The notes below the pieces were generated by a model. It did no database searches. It was not told the DNA's origin and saw nothing but the letters and a program-made list of their open reading frames with translations. A stretch of DNA of 26,237 nt from an uncultured Eubacteriales bacterium. GTDB taxonomy: Bacteria > Bacillota > Clostridia > Oscillospirales > Oscillospiraceae. Below, one piece after another: positions 14,599-22,554 of the stretch. Made by a program: the position numbers and the translations under genes. Every line of letters begins with the position of its first letter. Position 1 is the stretch's first letter. Where the stretch lies: contig UQXI01000036.1 of NCBI GenBank assembly GCA_900544975.1, positions 1 to 26,237 on the forward strand. The letters are read 5' to 3'.

Positions 14599-17079
14599 TC
14601 AGCCGGCGTTTACCGCACCGGTCTTATAAATGAATTTCACAGTCCCGTCCATATCCTCGGCCAGCCCCCCATAGGTGTCATAGGAGAGGCCGGAAATGGC
14701 GTGGAAGCGGTCCAGGAGAAGGGGAAGCTTCTCTTGGAGGGTCTGGGTCAGTTTGGCAATTCCCTCCTCATAGAAGGTATCCATGCCGTCTCGCAGTTCC
14801 TTGCCTCCATCCCGAAGCTGCAACACACCATCAGACAGCGCCACCACACCGCTGTCTAACGTACCGAGGCCGCTGTGCAGCGCCCACGCGCCCGCTGTCA
14901 GCTGGTCCACACCGCCCAGCAGCGCACCGGAATTGGACTGGAGCAGCCCCAGCCCCTGGGACAGATCATCCGCTCCCCGGAGCAGCCGGTCCGTCCCGTC
15001 TGTGAGGGAAGCCGCGCCGCTTTTCAGCTGCTGAGTTCCACTCCACAGCGCCCTGGCGCCTCCGGTCAGCTGTGAAACGCCGTCCGTAAGCGCCGGCGCG
15101 GCGCCGGCCAGCGCGTTCACTCCTCCAGCAACCTGCTGGGAACCTTGGGTCAGCTGACCCACGCCCTCTACCAGCGCACCGCTGTTTTCACACAGGGCGC
15201 CTACTCCGCCGGAAACCTGGGCCGCTCCCTGGGCCAGCTGGCCCGAGGCGGCGGACAGGGACTGGCTGCCCTGGTGGAGGCTTTGGCTTCCGGTATAGGC
15301 CTCTTGCAGGCCGCCATACAGACGCTCCGTACCGCCGGACAGCCCCTGAAGCCCCTGGAGCAAGCCTTCCGCGCCCCCGGCCAGGTCAGTCGCGCCGCTG
15401 GACAGCCCAGCAGCGCCCTGATTGAGCGCCCCGCCAGCAGTCAAACTCTCGGTGACTGCCCTCTGACCTGCCAAGCTTGCCTCCAGCGCGGAAATCAACG
15501 GGTCGCAGACAGATCCATCCTGCCCGGCTGCCTCCAGGCTGCTTTTCAGGTCATAGAGACCCTGGAGCGCCTGTTCTCCGGCGGCCACGCTGGAAGTCAG
15601 CCCGGAAGCCGCAGATTCCATCCCCGCCTGAAGCTGGGCCGCACCGGATTCCAGGGCCTGCGCCCCTTCCAGCAGACCCGACGCGCCCTGGGTCACCTGG
15701 GGATAGGCGCTCGTCAGTTCCCCGGCCCCCTGGGTCAAGGTCTCCAGCGCCCCCTCCAGGGTAGCTGCGCCGCCTTCCAGCGATGCCGCCCCCTGGGAGA
15801 GCTCCGCCGCACCGGTATGCACCTGGGCGGCCCCCTGGTTCAGTTGATTCACACCGTTTTGAAGTTGACCGGATTGTTCCTGGAGTTGTTCCATGCCGCT
15901 GTGCAGATGCTCTGCTCCCTGCTGCAGTTGGTCCATGCCACTGGTGAGGCTCCCGGTCTTCTCCTGGAGCTCCGCCAGCCCAGCCTGGAGCGCGGCCGCC
16001 CCTGCATCCACCTGGCCAATGCCAGATTGGAGATCTCCCGCACCATCAGACAGCGTATCCAATCCCTGCCGAAGTGCCCCGGCGCCCCCGGCCAGCTGGT
16101 CCATCCCCTGGACCAGGGCTGGACAACTGCCCTGTAGCTCCCGCAGCCCCGCATACAAGGTCGCCGAACCGCCATACAGCGCCTGAGTGCCGGACTGGAG
16201 GGTCCCTGTGGAATCCAGGAGCGTCTCCAATCCCTCATAGAGGGCGCCGGACCCTTCCAGTAGCTGTTGCGCTCCCTCATCCAGCTCTTGTAAAGAATCC
16301 GTCAGTTCCTCCAGAGAATCCAGCTTCCCCAGGTCCAGCTCCCGGAACAGATCCGTCACCACCAGGGTGAGGGTGGTGTCCAGGTGAAAGTTCGTGGTGT
16401 CTGCCGTCACCGTCACTGTCTCCGGCAGCTCCAGCTCTTTTCCGGCTTCTCCCAGGTCTTCCCGCAGCCCCGGGACGGCAAATCCAGCCACAAAGAAACG
16501 ATCTCCATCGCTGATCACCTGACCGCCCTCTGCCGCTACATTGGAAAAATCCTTGCCGTCCAGCATAAGACCGCTCAGCACCAGGAAGGGAATGGGCAGC
16601 TCCTCCGTCCGGTCTCCGATGGTCACCGTCCGTCTTGTGGTATTTTCATAGGTAAACTGGATGGTCACCCGGCCCGCCTTGCCCGCCAGGTCCTGGGCAG
16701 AAATGGGCGTGCCATCCAGGAAATAAGACAGGGTCAGCTCCACCGGAAGCGGCTCCTGGGCGCTGCCCCGGTAATACACGTCCTGCCCGTCGGCCTGCCA
16801 TAAAAGCGCGCCGTCTTTGTCCAGGGAATAGGTGGCGTCGCCCTTCAGCACCTCCAGATCTGACAGCTGGCTACGGTCTGCGAGCGTCCCGGCTCCCCTG
16901 GGGTTTTGTAACCAAGTGCTCACCAGAATGGAGGAGGGGGTCCCATTGGCATCGGCAATCACATAGACCGTCTCTTCCTTCGTCTCCAGGCCTTCCGCAG
17001 GGGCGGCAAACGCCCCCGCACAGGCCACCACGGTCCAGACCACAGTCAGGAACAGGGCCAACGTTCTTTTCCATTTCAT
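14599..17079 (-). CDS. Large secreted xxxLxxG-heptad coiled-coil protein paired with the MMPL transporter
   Basis: This 826-residue protein has a signal peptide (residues 1-25, cut near AFAA), a beta-rich N-terminal domain (about 30-245), and then a very long series of Leu/Gly heptads (xxxLxxG). The heptads form two blocks, about 258-500 and 545-766, separated by a non-repetitive piece (501-545). A short helical end follows (767-826), ending in NAG. This heptad is the one found in YhgE/Pip, EsaA and YueB-type envelope proteins, but here there is no C-terminal membrane domain. The start ATG overlaps the MMPL stop codon (ATGA), so the two are translationally coupled. I infer an extracytoplasmic partner of the transporter, possibly a long helical hairpin reaching through the wall. 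An ORF start at 17214 is rejected because it lies inside the MMPL gene. The exact role is unknown. Confidence 0.85.
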   Translation of the reverse strand: MKWKRTLALFLTVVWTVVACAGAFAAPAEGLETKEETVYVIADANGTPSSILVSTWLQNPRGAGTLADRSQLSDLEVLKGDATYSLDKDGALLWQADGQDVYYRGSAQEPLPVELTLSYFLDGTPISAQDLAGKAGRVTIQFTYENTTRRTVTIGDRTEELPIPFLVLSGLMLDGKDFSNVAAEGGQVISDGDRFFVAGFAVPGLREDLGEAGKELELPETVTVTADTTNFHLDTTLTLVVTDLFRELDLGKLDSLEELTDSLQELDEGAQQLLEGSGALYEGLETLLDSTGTLQSGTQALYGGSATLYAGLRELQGSCPALVQGMDQLAGGAGALRQGLDTLSDGAGDLQSGIGQVDAGAAALQAGLAELQEKTGSLTSGMDQLQQGAEHLHSGMEQLQEQSGQLQNGVNQLNQGAAQVHTGAAELSQGAASLEGGAATLEGALETLTQGAGELTSAYPQVTQGASGLLEGAQALESGAAQLQAGMESAASGLTSSVAAGEQALQGLYDLKSSLEAAGQDGSVCDPLISALEASLAGQRAVTESLTAGGALNQGAAGLSSGATDLAGGAEGLLQGLQGLSGGTERLYGGLQEAYTGSQSLHQGSQSLSAASGQLAQGAAQVSGGVGALCENSGALVEGVGQLTQGSQQVAGGVNALAGAAPALTDGVSQLTGGARALWSGTQQLKSGAASLTDGTDRLLRGADDLSQGLGLLQSNSGALLGGVDQLTAGAWALHSGLGTLDSGVVALSDGVLQLRDGGKELRDGMDTFYEEGIAKLTQTLQEKLPLLLDRFHAISGLSYDTYGGLAEDMDGTVKFIYKTGAVNAG

Positions 17080-19172
17080 ACAGAACTCTCCTTTCTCAGT
17101 CGAAAGCCTGCGCTCGTCGCGCAGATGACTTTGTCCAGCCGCAACAGCAGAGCCGGAAGCACCAGGGCCACAGCCAACATACTGACCAGCGCCCCCCGGG
17201 CCATGAGATTGCACATCGAGCTGATGAGGCTTACATTAGAATACAGCCCTACACCGAAGGTGGCGGCAAAAAATCCCAGGGCGCTGACCAGGATCGAGGG
17301 GAGGGACGTCTCCAGGGCAATGGTCACCGCCTCTTGCTTGCTCCGTCCGGCAGCCCGCTCCCCTTTGTACCGGGTGGTCATCAAAATGGCATAGTCCACT
17401 GTGGCGCCCAACTGAATGGTGCTGATGCAAATGGGGGTGATGAAACACAGGGCGTTTCCTGTATAATAAGGAATCCCCAGATTCACAAACACAGCAAACT
17501 CAATCACCGCCACCAGAATCACCGGCAGGGAGAAGCTCTTCAGCACCAGGGCGATGATCACAAAGATGGCAACGATGGAAATGGCGCTCACCACAGAGAA
17601 GTCGTGATCCGTTACCTCTATGAGATCCTTGGTGCAGGGCGCCTCGCCGATGAGCATGGCGCTGGGATCATACCGCTTCAGAATGGCGTGGATGGCGTCA
17701 ATCTGCCGGTTGCACTCCTCTGTGGAGACCTGGTAGGAGGAATTGACCAGCATCAGCTGGTACCGGTCTCCCTTCAGGATTTCCGTCACCTCCTGGGGCA
17801 GCAGCTCTTGGGGGATGGTACTGCCCACCAGGGAGTCCAATCCCAGGGCCTGTTCCACCCCGTCCAGCGCCCCGATCTCCTGGAGCATCTCCTTTGCCTG
17901 CTTGGGCTCCAGGTGGGTGTCTGCCAAGATCATGTGGGTGGAGGCCACACCAAACTGCTCTGTCAGCTTTTCATTGGCCTCCAAGTAGGGCATATCTGCC
18001 GGGTCCATGCCCTCGCTGGACAGAATTTTGGTAAAATCATAAAACACCGGCGTCCGGTTGTAGCCCACGGTGGCAGGAACCACCAGCAGAGCAAAAATCA
18101 CCAGAAACACCCAACTGTGCTTCACGATGCCCTGGGACAGCCGGTGCAGATTGGGCAGCAGCGCCCGGTGCCGGGTCTTTTGCAGCGGACGGTCCAGCAG
18201 GAGAATGAGCGCTGGCAGGATGGTCACACTGCCCAGAACTCCCAGCACCACGCCCTTGGCCATGACAATGCCCAGATCCCGGCCCATGGTATAGCTCATG
18301 AAGCACAGGGCCACAAACCCGGCAATGGTGGTGATGGAGCTGCCGGTCACAGAGGTAATGGTCCGGGCAACGGCCTCGGCCATGGCCGTCTGATGGTCTT
18401 CCTGGGTCGTCAGCTGCTCACAATAACTGTGCCACAGGAAAATGGAGTAGTCCATGGTAACGGCCAGCTGCAACACCGCCGCCAGGGCCTTGGTGATGTA
18501 GGAAATCTCCCCCAGGAAGTAGTTGCTTCCCAGGTTCATGAGAATGGTCATTCCCATGGAAGCCAGAAACACAAAGGGCGCCAGCCAGGAGTCCAGGAGC
18601 AGCACCATCACCAGACAGGCGCAGGCCACAGCCAGGGCCACATAGGTGGCCTCCTCCCGCTCGCTGAGGTCCCGCAAGTCCGTCACCATGGCGGAGAGGC
18701 CGGAGACAAAACACTGTTTCCCCGCCAGCTCCCGAATCTGGGTCACAGCCTCCATGGTCTCATCGGCTGAAGTGGCGGTATCAAAAAATACCGCCATCAT
18801 GGTGGCGTCCCCGGCGTTAAAGATGCTGTAAATCTCATCCGGCAGCATTTCCTTGGGGACAGACAGGTCCAGGATGCTGTCATACCACAGGACCGACTCC
18901 ACGTGGTCTACCTGGGCAATTTGCTCCCGCAGCGCCGCCACGTCCCGGTCCGGCATTCCCTCCACAATGACAAAGGAAAAGGCACCCTTGCCAAAGTCCT
19001 CCAGGAGAATGTTCTGTCCCTGCACCGTCTCCATGTCCCCGGGCAGATAGTCCAGCATGTCATAGTTGATGCGGGTGGCAGCCATCCCCAGAACCGAGGG
19101 AATCAGGAGCAGCAGGGCAAGCACCAAGATCAGCACCCGATGCTTCACCACTGCGTTTCCAAACTTTCTCAT
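17076..19172 (-). CDS. MMPL/RND-superfamily transporter
   Basis: This 698-residue protein has the RND duplication. Each half has one helix, a large outside domain, then a five-helix bundle. The first helix is at about 12-32. The first bundle spans about 172-325 with Asp241-Tyr242 in TMDYSIFLWHSY. Helix 7 is at about 353-370. The last bundle spans about 527-680 with Asp593-Tyr594 in ATVDYAILMTTRY. These Asp-Tyr pairs match the proton-relay pairs of MmpL3-type pumps, so it is expected to use the proton gradient to export a lipid-like or other hydrophobic substrate. AAAGGA lies seven bases before the ATG at 19172. It overlaps the heptad protein gene by four bases and follows a TetR gene. Length is near the usual 700-730 for Firmicutes MMPL proteins. 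Substrate is unknown; a drug exporter is the alternative. Confidence 0.93.
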   Translation of the reverse strand: MRKFGNAVVKHRVLILVLALLLLIPSVLGMAATRINYDMLDYLPGDMETVQGQNILLEDFGKGAFSFVIVEGMPDRDVAALREQIAQVDHVESVLWYDSILDLSVPKEMLPDEIYSIFNAGDATMMAVFFDTATSADETMEAVTQIRELAGKQCFVSGLSAMVTDLRDLSEREEATYVALAVACACLVMVLLLDSWLAPFVFLASMGMTILMNLGSNYFLGEISYITKALAAVLQLAVTMDYSIFLWHSYCEQLTTQEDHQTAMAEAVARTITSVTGSSITTIAGFVALCFMSYTMGRDLGIVMAKGVVLGVLGSVTILPALILLLDRPLQKTRHRALLPNLHRLSQGIVKHSWVFLVIFALLVVPATVGYNRTPVFYDFTKILSSEGMDPADMPYLEANEKLTEQFGVASTHMILADTHLEPKQAKEMLQEIGALDGVEQALGLDSLVGSTIPQELLPQEVTEILKGDRYQLMLVNSSYQVSTEECNRQIDAIHAILKRYDPSAMLIGEAPCTKDLIEVTDHDFSVVSAISIVAIFVIIALVLKSFSLPVILVAVIEFAVFVNLGIPYYTGNALCFITPICISTIQLGATVDYAILMTTRYKGERAAGRSKQEAVTIALETSLPSILVSALGFFAATFGVGLYSNVSLISSMCNLMARGALVSMLAVALVLPALLLRLDKVICATSAGFRLRKESSV

Positions 19173-19260
19173 AGAATCATCCTTTCTGGATCTCGGTTTG
19201 CCCCCATAGCATAGCAAACCCGCCGCGTCCAAAAAACAGGCACAAAACAAAAGTGCCCAA

Positions 19261-19291
19261 ATTTGGGACAGTTCCCAAAACTGTCCCAAAT
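19261..19291. promoter_or_regulatory. 13-bp perfect inverted repeat upstream of the MMPL gene
   Basis: ATTTGGGACAGTT and AACTGTCCCAAAT pair perfectly around the loop CCCAA. It overlaps a smaller palindrome, CCCAAATTTGGG. It may be the operator of the TetR protein or a terminator/attenuator for minus-strand transcription (CTTTTGTTTTG follows). Confidence 0.5.
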
Positions 19292-19320
19292 CCAAGCACA
19301 ACAAAAGTGTGAACAGCGGT

Positions 19321-19348
19321 CACGTCGTCGCGGACTGCATATCGTTTG
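19321..19348. repeat. 28-bp direct repeat, copy 1
   Basis: This is identical to 19486-19513. It starts CACGTCGTCGCGGACTGCAT. It is followed by a perfect 11-bp hairpin (GATGACTTTTT/AAAAAGTCATC, 19350-19374). The unit looks like a small dispersed repeat rather than local duplication of a gene. Confidence 0.85.
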
Positions 19349-19475
19349 CGATGACTTTTTTTCAAAAAGTCATCTCTCACTCATTTCGTCGCTCCTCCTC
19401 TCCAAATGCGACCCGCTGCGCTGGGCTCCCATTTGGTGTTTGGGCGCGGACCTGGAGGTGCTGCAGCTATACTGT

Positions 19476-20063
19476 TCACATTTGACACGTCGTCGCGGAC
19501 TGCATATCGTTTGTGACGCCGTTTTCCAGTGCCCTGCGGATGTTGCCCTCCAGCAGAACACCAATGCGGCGAATGACGGCGGACAGGTCCTCTTTCATTC
19601 CCTGTTCCAGCCAATCGGAGGCCACCCCCACCAGGGCGTGCTTGTAAAAGTCCACCAAAATCCGCTGATCCTCCGGCTGCACTGGCAAGCCGGTCGACAT
19701 CTCCCGCACCACATCCGTCAAAATGAAATCTCCCAGGCGCAGGAAGTATCGGACCACATAGGCCCTGGCGTTGGAGTGAAACACATGATATGCCGCCCGT
19801 CGATGCTCCAGTACAAAGGCAATGGCATCCAGAAATCCCTCCTGCCAGAGGGCAACGGCGTAATGGGCCTCAATGATCCGCTCCGCCTCCTCCTGGAGCA
19901 GCTCCTCCAGAAGGGCATACAGATCCTGATAGTAGTAGTAAAAGGTATTGCGGTTCATTCCACACCGGTCCACCAGGTCCTTGACCGTAATCTTGTCCCA
20001 AGACTCCTGGTCCAGCATGGTAACGAAGGTCTCTTGTATGCGCTGTTTGGTTCGCTGTGCCAT
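19476..20063 (-). CDS. TetR-family transcriptional regulator
   Basis: This 195-residue protein has an N-terminal TetR helix-turn-helix at about residues 24-46 (ITVKDLVDRCGMNRNTFYYY) and an all-helical ligand-binding half. I chose the ATG at 20063, with AAGGA 11 bases upstream; the in-frame ATG at 20075 would touch its only ribosome-site candidate. The gene starts 22 bases behind recQ and lies ahead of the MMPL gene on the same strand, so it is the likely local repressor of the MMPL-heptad protein pair. The C-terminal residues (NDMQSATTCQM) and the stop codon lie in or just past the 28-bp repeat at 19486-19513. The natural C-terminus has probably been replaced by repeat DNA. The inducer is unknown. 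Confidence 0.9.
   Translation of the reverse strand: MAQRTKQRIQETFVTMLDQESWDKITVKDLVDRCGMNRNTFYYYYQDLYALLEELLQEEAERIIEAHYAVALWQEGFLDAIAFVLEHRRAAYHVFHSNARAYVVRYFLRLGDFILTDVVREMSTGLPVQPEDQRILVDFYKHALVGVASDWLEQGMKEDLSAVIRRIGVLLEGNIRRALENGVTNDMQSATTCQM
19486..19513. repeat. 28-bp direct repeat, copy 2, inside the TetR gene 3' end
   Basis: This is a perfect copy of 19321-19348. It encodes part of the last 11 residues of the TetR protein, ahead of the stop codon at 19476-19478. The two copies bracket a 137-base piece. Confidence 0.85.
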
Positions 20064-20085
20064 GGGCGTTTCCATCCTTGCTGGG

Positions 20086-21912
20086 TTAGATTTCCAAATA
20101 CTCCCGGATGACATCCAGGAATGCCTCGCCATAGCGGGCCGCCTTGACTGCGCCCACGCCGGAGACCTCCAACAGGTCCTCCATGGTGGTGGGCAATTTT
20201 GCCGCCATACCCGCCAAGGTGGCATTGGAGAAAATGATGTAGGCGGGCACGCCCTCCGCCTGGGCCAACCGGGTGCGCAGAGCCTTCAGCTCGCCCATCA
20301 GAGGGCCCACCGGCTCGGCAGCTTCCGTCTGTGGCAGTGCGGGCGCCTCCCGGGTGGGGACAGCCAGTGACGCCAGCACCCGCTCCCCTTCAAAGAGTAC
20401 CCGCCGGGCCTGCGCCGTCAGATGTACCACAGGGAATTCCGTCTTGGTGACCACCAAATACCCCCGCTCCACCAGACAGTCCACATAGATCTGCACCTGC
20501 TCCCGCGGCACCTCCCGCAGGATGCCGTAGGTGGGCAGGGTATCCAGCTTCAGCCCCAACACCCGCTGATTCCGGCTGCCCCGGAGCATATGAATCACCT
20601 GATTGACACCCAGGCCATAGGGATACATCCGTTCCACCCGGGCCACGCCGGAGAGGATCTTCTGGGCTTCCACTGTGATGTCTCGCTCTACAAAGTTCCC
20701 CTGGCAGCTGCTGCAATGGCCGCATGGCTCTGCCAGGTGCTCTCCAAAATAATCCAACAGGTACCGCCGGAGGCAGGACGTGGTTTTGCAGTAGCCCACC
20801 ATCTGGTCCAGCCGTTCCAAGTCCCGGCTCTGGAGCCGGGCGCGCTCCTCCGGTGGCTGCTCTTCATTTTCATTGCCGTTTAAAATGAGGAACTTGGCCG
20901 TCTGCACATCCTTGGGCCCATAGAGGAGCACACAGTCCGCCGGCTCGCCATCCCGGCCTGCCCGGCCGGCCTCTTGGTAATAGCTCTCCAGGTTTTTTGG
21001 CATGTTATAGTGTACCACATACCCCACGTTGGATTTGTCGATTCCCATGCCAAAGGCGTTGGTGGCCACCATAATGCGGCAGCGGTCATAGACAAAATCC
21101 TCCTGGTTGTCCTGCCGCTCCTGGTCCCCCAGGCCTGCATGGTAGCGGGTGACTGCCAAGCCCTGGTCCTGCAGCATCTGACACACCGACTCCACATTTT
21201 TCCGGGTGGCGCAATAGACAATGCCGCTTTTTTCCCCCCGCTCCTGCACAAATCTCAGAAGCCAGGCGTCCTTATCCCGGGGCCGGACCACCCCAAAGTA
21301 CAGGTTGGGCCGGTCAAAACCGGTGGTCACCACCTCCGGATCCCGGAGACCCAGCATTTGAACGATGTCCTCCTTCACCTGTGCCGTGGCAGTCGCGGTG
21401 AAGGCTCCCATCACCGGTCTCACCGGCAGCTGCTCCAGAAACTCCGGAATCTTCAGATAGCTGGGCCGGAAATCCTGGCCCCACTGGGACACGCAGTGGG
21501 CCTCATCCACTGCCACCAGAGACACCGACACCCTGCCAAGGGCGGCCAGGAACGCCGGCGCCGTCAGCCGCTCCGGCGCCACGTATAAAAGCCGGTACAT
21601 CCCCTGCCGGATTCCATGGAGTACCTCTTGATACGCCTCCAGGTCCAGCGCCGAGTTTAAGTACGCCGCCGGAACCCCCGCCTGATTGAGGGCCGCCACC
21701 TGATCGGCCATCAGGGAAATGAGGGGAGAAATCACCAGGGTCATCCCCTCCATGGCCAGGGCCGGAATCTGATAGCACATGGACTTTCCTGCCCCGGTGG
21801 GCATGACGCCCAGCACATCCCGGCCGACGAGCAGCCCGTCGATCAGCGTCTGCTGGCCGGGCCGGAAGGTACTGTGGCCGAAATACCGCTTTAGCAATTC
21901 CCTTGGTTCCAA
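20086..21912 (-). CDS. recQ: ATP-dependent DNA helicase RecQ
   Basis: This 608-residue 3'-5' helicase acts in recombination and fork repair. The motifs are in order: Walker A PTGAGKS (38-44), DEAHCVSQWG (136-145), SAT-like TATATA (172-177), motif V/VI ATNAFGMGIDKSNV and QEAGRAGRDG (313-322). The zinc-binding Cys are at 375, 380, 397, 400 and possibly 403 (CGHCSSC). A winged-helix RQC region follows, then an HRDC domain over about the last 75 residues, ending EVSGVGAVKAARYGEAFL. Domain set and length match standard bacterial RecQ. The start codon is TTG at 21912, with AGGGGG seven bases upstream and no nearby in-frame ATG before the family N-terminus. It begins a minus-strand series with the TetR gene 22 bases behind it and is divergent from rplU. 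Confidence 0.96.
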   Translation of the reverse strand: MEPRELLKRYFGHSTFRPGQQTLIDGLLVGRDVLGVMPTGAGKSMCYQIPALAMEGMTLVISPLISLMADQVAALNQAGVPAAYLNSALDLEAYQEVLHGIRQGMYRLLYVAPERLTAPAFLAALGRVSVSLVAVDEAHCVSQWGQDFRPSYLKIPEFLEQLPVRPVMGAFTATATAQVKEDIVQMLGLRDPEVVTTGFDRPNLYFGVVRPRDKDAWLLRFVQERGEKSGIVYCATRKNVESVCQMLQDQGLAVTRYHAGLGDQERQDNQEDFVYDRCRIMVATNAFGMGIDKSNVGYVVHYNMPKNLESYYQEAGRAGRDGEPADCVLLYGPKDVQTAKFLILNGNENEEQPPEERARLQSRDLERLDQMVGYCKTTSCLRRYLLDYFGEHLAEPCGHCSSCQGNFVERDITVEAQKILSGVARVERMYPYGLGVNQVIHMLRGSRNQRVLGLKLDTLPTYGILREVPREQVQIYVDCLVERGYLVVTKTEFPVVHLTAQARRVLFEGERVLASLAVPTREAPALPQTEAAEPVGPLMGELKALRTRLAQAEGVPAYIIFSNATLAGMAAKLPTTMEDLLEVSGVGAVKAARYGEAFLDVIREYLEI

Positions 21913-21956
21913 CGTTCTTCCCCCTTATCCTGCCCATTCCCAGGCATTTCGGCTGT

Positions 21957-21965
21957 ATCATAGCA
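21957..21965 (-). promoter_or_regulatory. Candidate extended -10 promoter of recQ
   Basis: On the minus strand TGC precedes TATGAT (21957-21962), an extended -10 element, about 45 bases ahead of the TTG start. No good -35 hexamer is visible at 16-18 bases, which extended -10 promoters do not need. Confidence 0.45.
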
Positions 21966-22119
21966 CAGATTGGGGCAAAATGCCAGAGGGAGATGAAACC
22001 TGCAACCGGCCTGGCGCAGAAAACCGGATCCCCACGAAAATCCTGCCGCAACGGCGTGCCGCTGCAGCTGGGAAAGGAATGTTTCCCATGCAAAACCGGT
22101 GAAAATCCGGAGAATTCCC

Positions 22120-22148
22120 TTGACATCCCTGTTTTGAGATGCTAAAAT
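22120..22148 (+). promoter_or_regulatory. Sigma-A promoter of the rplU-prp-rpmA operon
   Basis: TTGACA (22120-22125) and TAAAAT (22143-22148) are 17 bases apart. The hexamers match consensus 6/6 and 5/6. Transcription should start near 22155. This strength fits a ribosomal protein operon. Confidence 0.88.
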
Positions 22149-22154
22149 AGACAA

Positions 22155-22239
22155 GCCGCATTGAAGGGGCTTTAAGCTGGTGCGCCCAAACGGGCCCGCG
22201 CCCCCAGAGCGAGACTACAAGGAAAGTAGGTGCAAAATC
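22155..22239 (+). ncRNA. Putative ribosomal protein L21 leader (autoregulatory 5'UTR)
   Basis: The roughly 85-base leader before rplU is structured. GGTGCG-CCC pairs with GGG and, past a CC bulge, with CGCGCC around the loop AAAC (about 22180-22205). A second hairpin, CTAC/GTAG (about 22215-22229), lies directly before the ribosome site. Its place and size match the L21 leader known from Firmicutes, which is thought to let L21 or L27 control their own synthesis. A covariance-model match was not tested. Confidence 0.5.
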
Positions 22240-22551
22240 GTGAAAGCAGTGATTGTAACCGGTGGTAAGCAGTACACCGTGGCGGAGGGCGACGTCATCT
22301 ACGTCGAGAAGCTGGGTGTGGAGGCTGAGAACACCGTGACCTTTGACCAGGTTCTGGCTGTGGTGGACGGGGAGAACTCCAAGTTCGGTAAGCCCATGAT
22401 CGCCGGCGCCACCGTAGAGGGCAAGGTCGTCAAGAACGGCAAGGGCAAGAAGATCGTGGTCTTCAAGTATCGCCCCAAGAAGGACTCCAAGTCCATCCGG
22501 GGCCACCGCCAGCCGTACACCAAGGTGGAAATCACCAAGATTGCCCTGTAA
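22240..22551 (+). CDS. rplU: 50S ribosomal protein L21
   Basis: This 103-residue protein of the large ribosomal subunit binds 23S rRNA. KAVIVTGGKQYTVAEGDVI at the N-terminus and YRPKKDSKSIRGHRQPYT near the C-terminus are diagnostic for L21. I chose the GTG at 22240, with AGGTG seven bases upstream, because it gives the standard 103-residue length; an upstream ATG frame would translate the leader. It is the first gene of the conserved rplU-prp-rpmA operon, with prp starting three bases after its stop codon. The hairpin over the ribosome site suggests translational feedback. Confidence 0.97.
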   Translation: MKAVIVTGGKQYTVAEGDVIYVEKLGVEAENTVTFDQVLAVVDGENSKFGKPMIAGATVEGKVVKNGKGKKIVVFKYRPKKDSKSIRGHRQPYTKVEITKIAL

Positions 22552-22554
22552 GCC

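Larger units (their letters stand above)
19173..19475. other. Repeat-rich gap between the TetR and MMPL genes
   Basis: No gene is present. It contains the perfect inverted repeat at 19261-19291, flanked by two imperfect direct repeats (19237-19255 and 19292-19309). It also holds one copy of a 28-bp repeat (19321-19348) and a GATGACTTTTT hairpin (19350-19374). A short minus-strand frame here (19177-19380) crosses the repeats and looks accidental. I do not see a good promoter for the MMPL gene; it may depend on read-through from the TetR gene. Confidence 0.6.

Noticed and set aside
12867..14633. Plus-strand frame of 588 codons opposite GH35
   Set aside because: Antisense shadow of a gene with clear catalytic motifs; no recognisable protein.
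17334..18770. Plus-strand frame of 478 codons, His/Gln/Gly-rich
   Set aside because: Antisense shadow of the MMPL gene, with biased composition and no motif.
19177..19380. Minus-strand frame of 67 codons between the TetR and MMPL genes
   Set aside because: It translates through the 28-bp repeat and the inverted repeat and has no ribosome site.
22000..22119. Cobalamin-riboswitch-like core (GGGAA, then GGTGAAAATCCGG)
   Set aside because: The B12-box and the conserved CCCGCCACTG part are missing; the stretch runs straight into the rplU promoter TTGACA, so a transcript would start after it.
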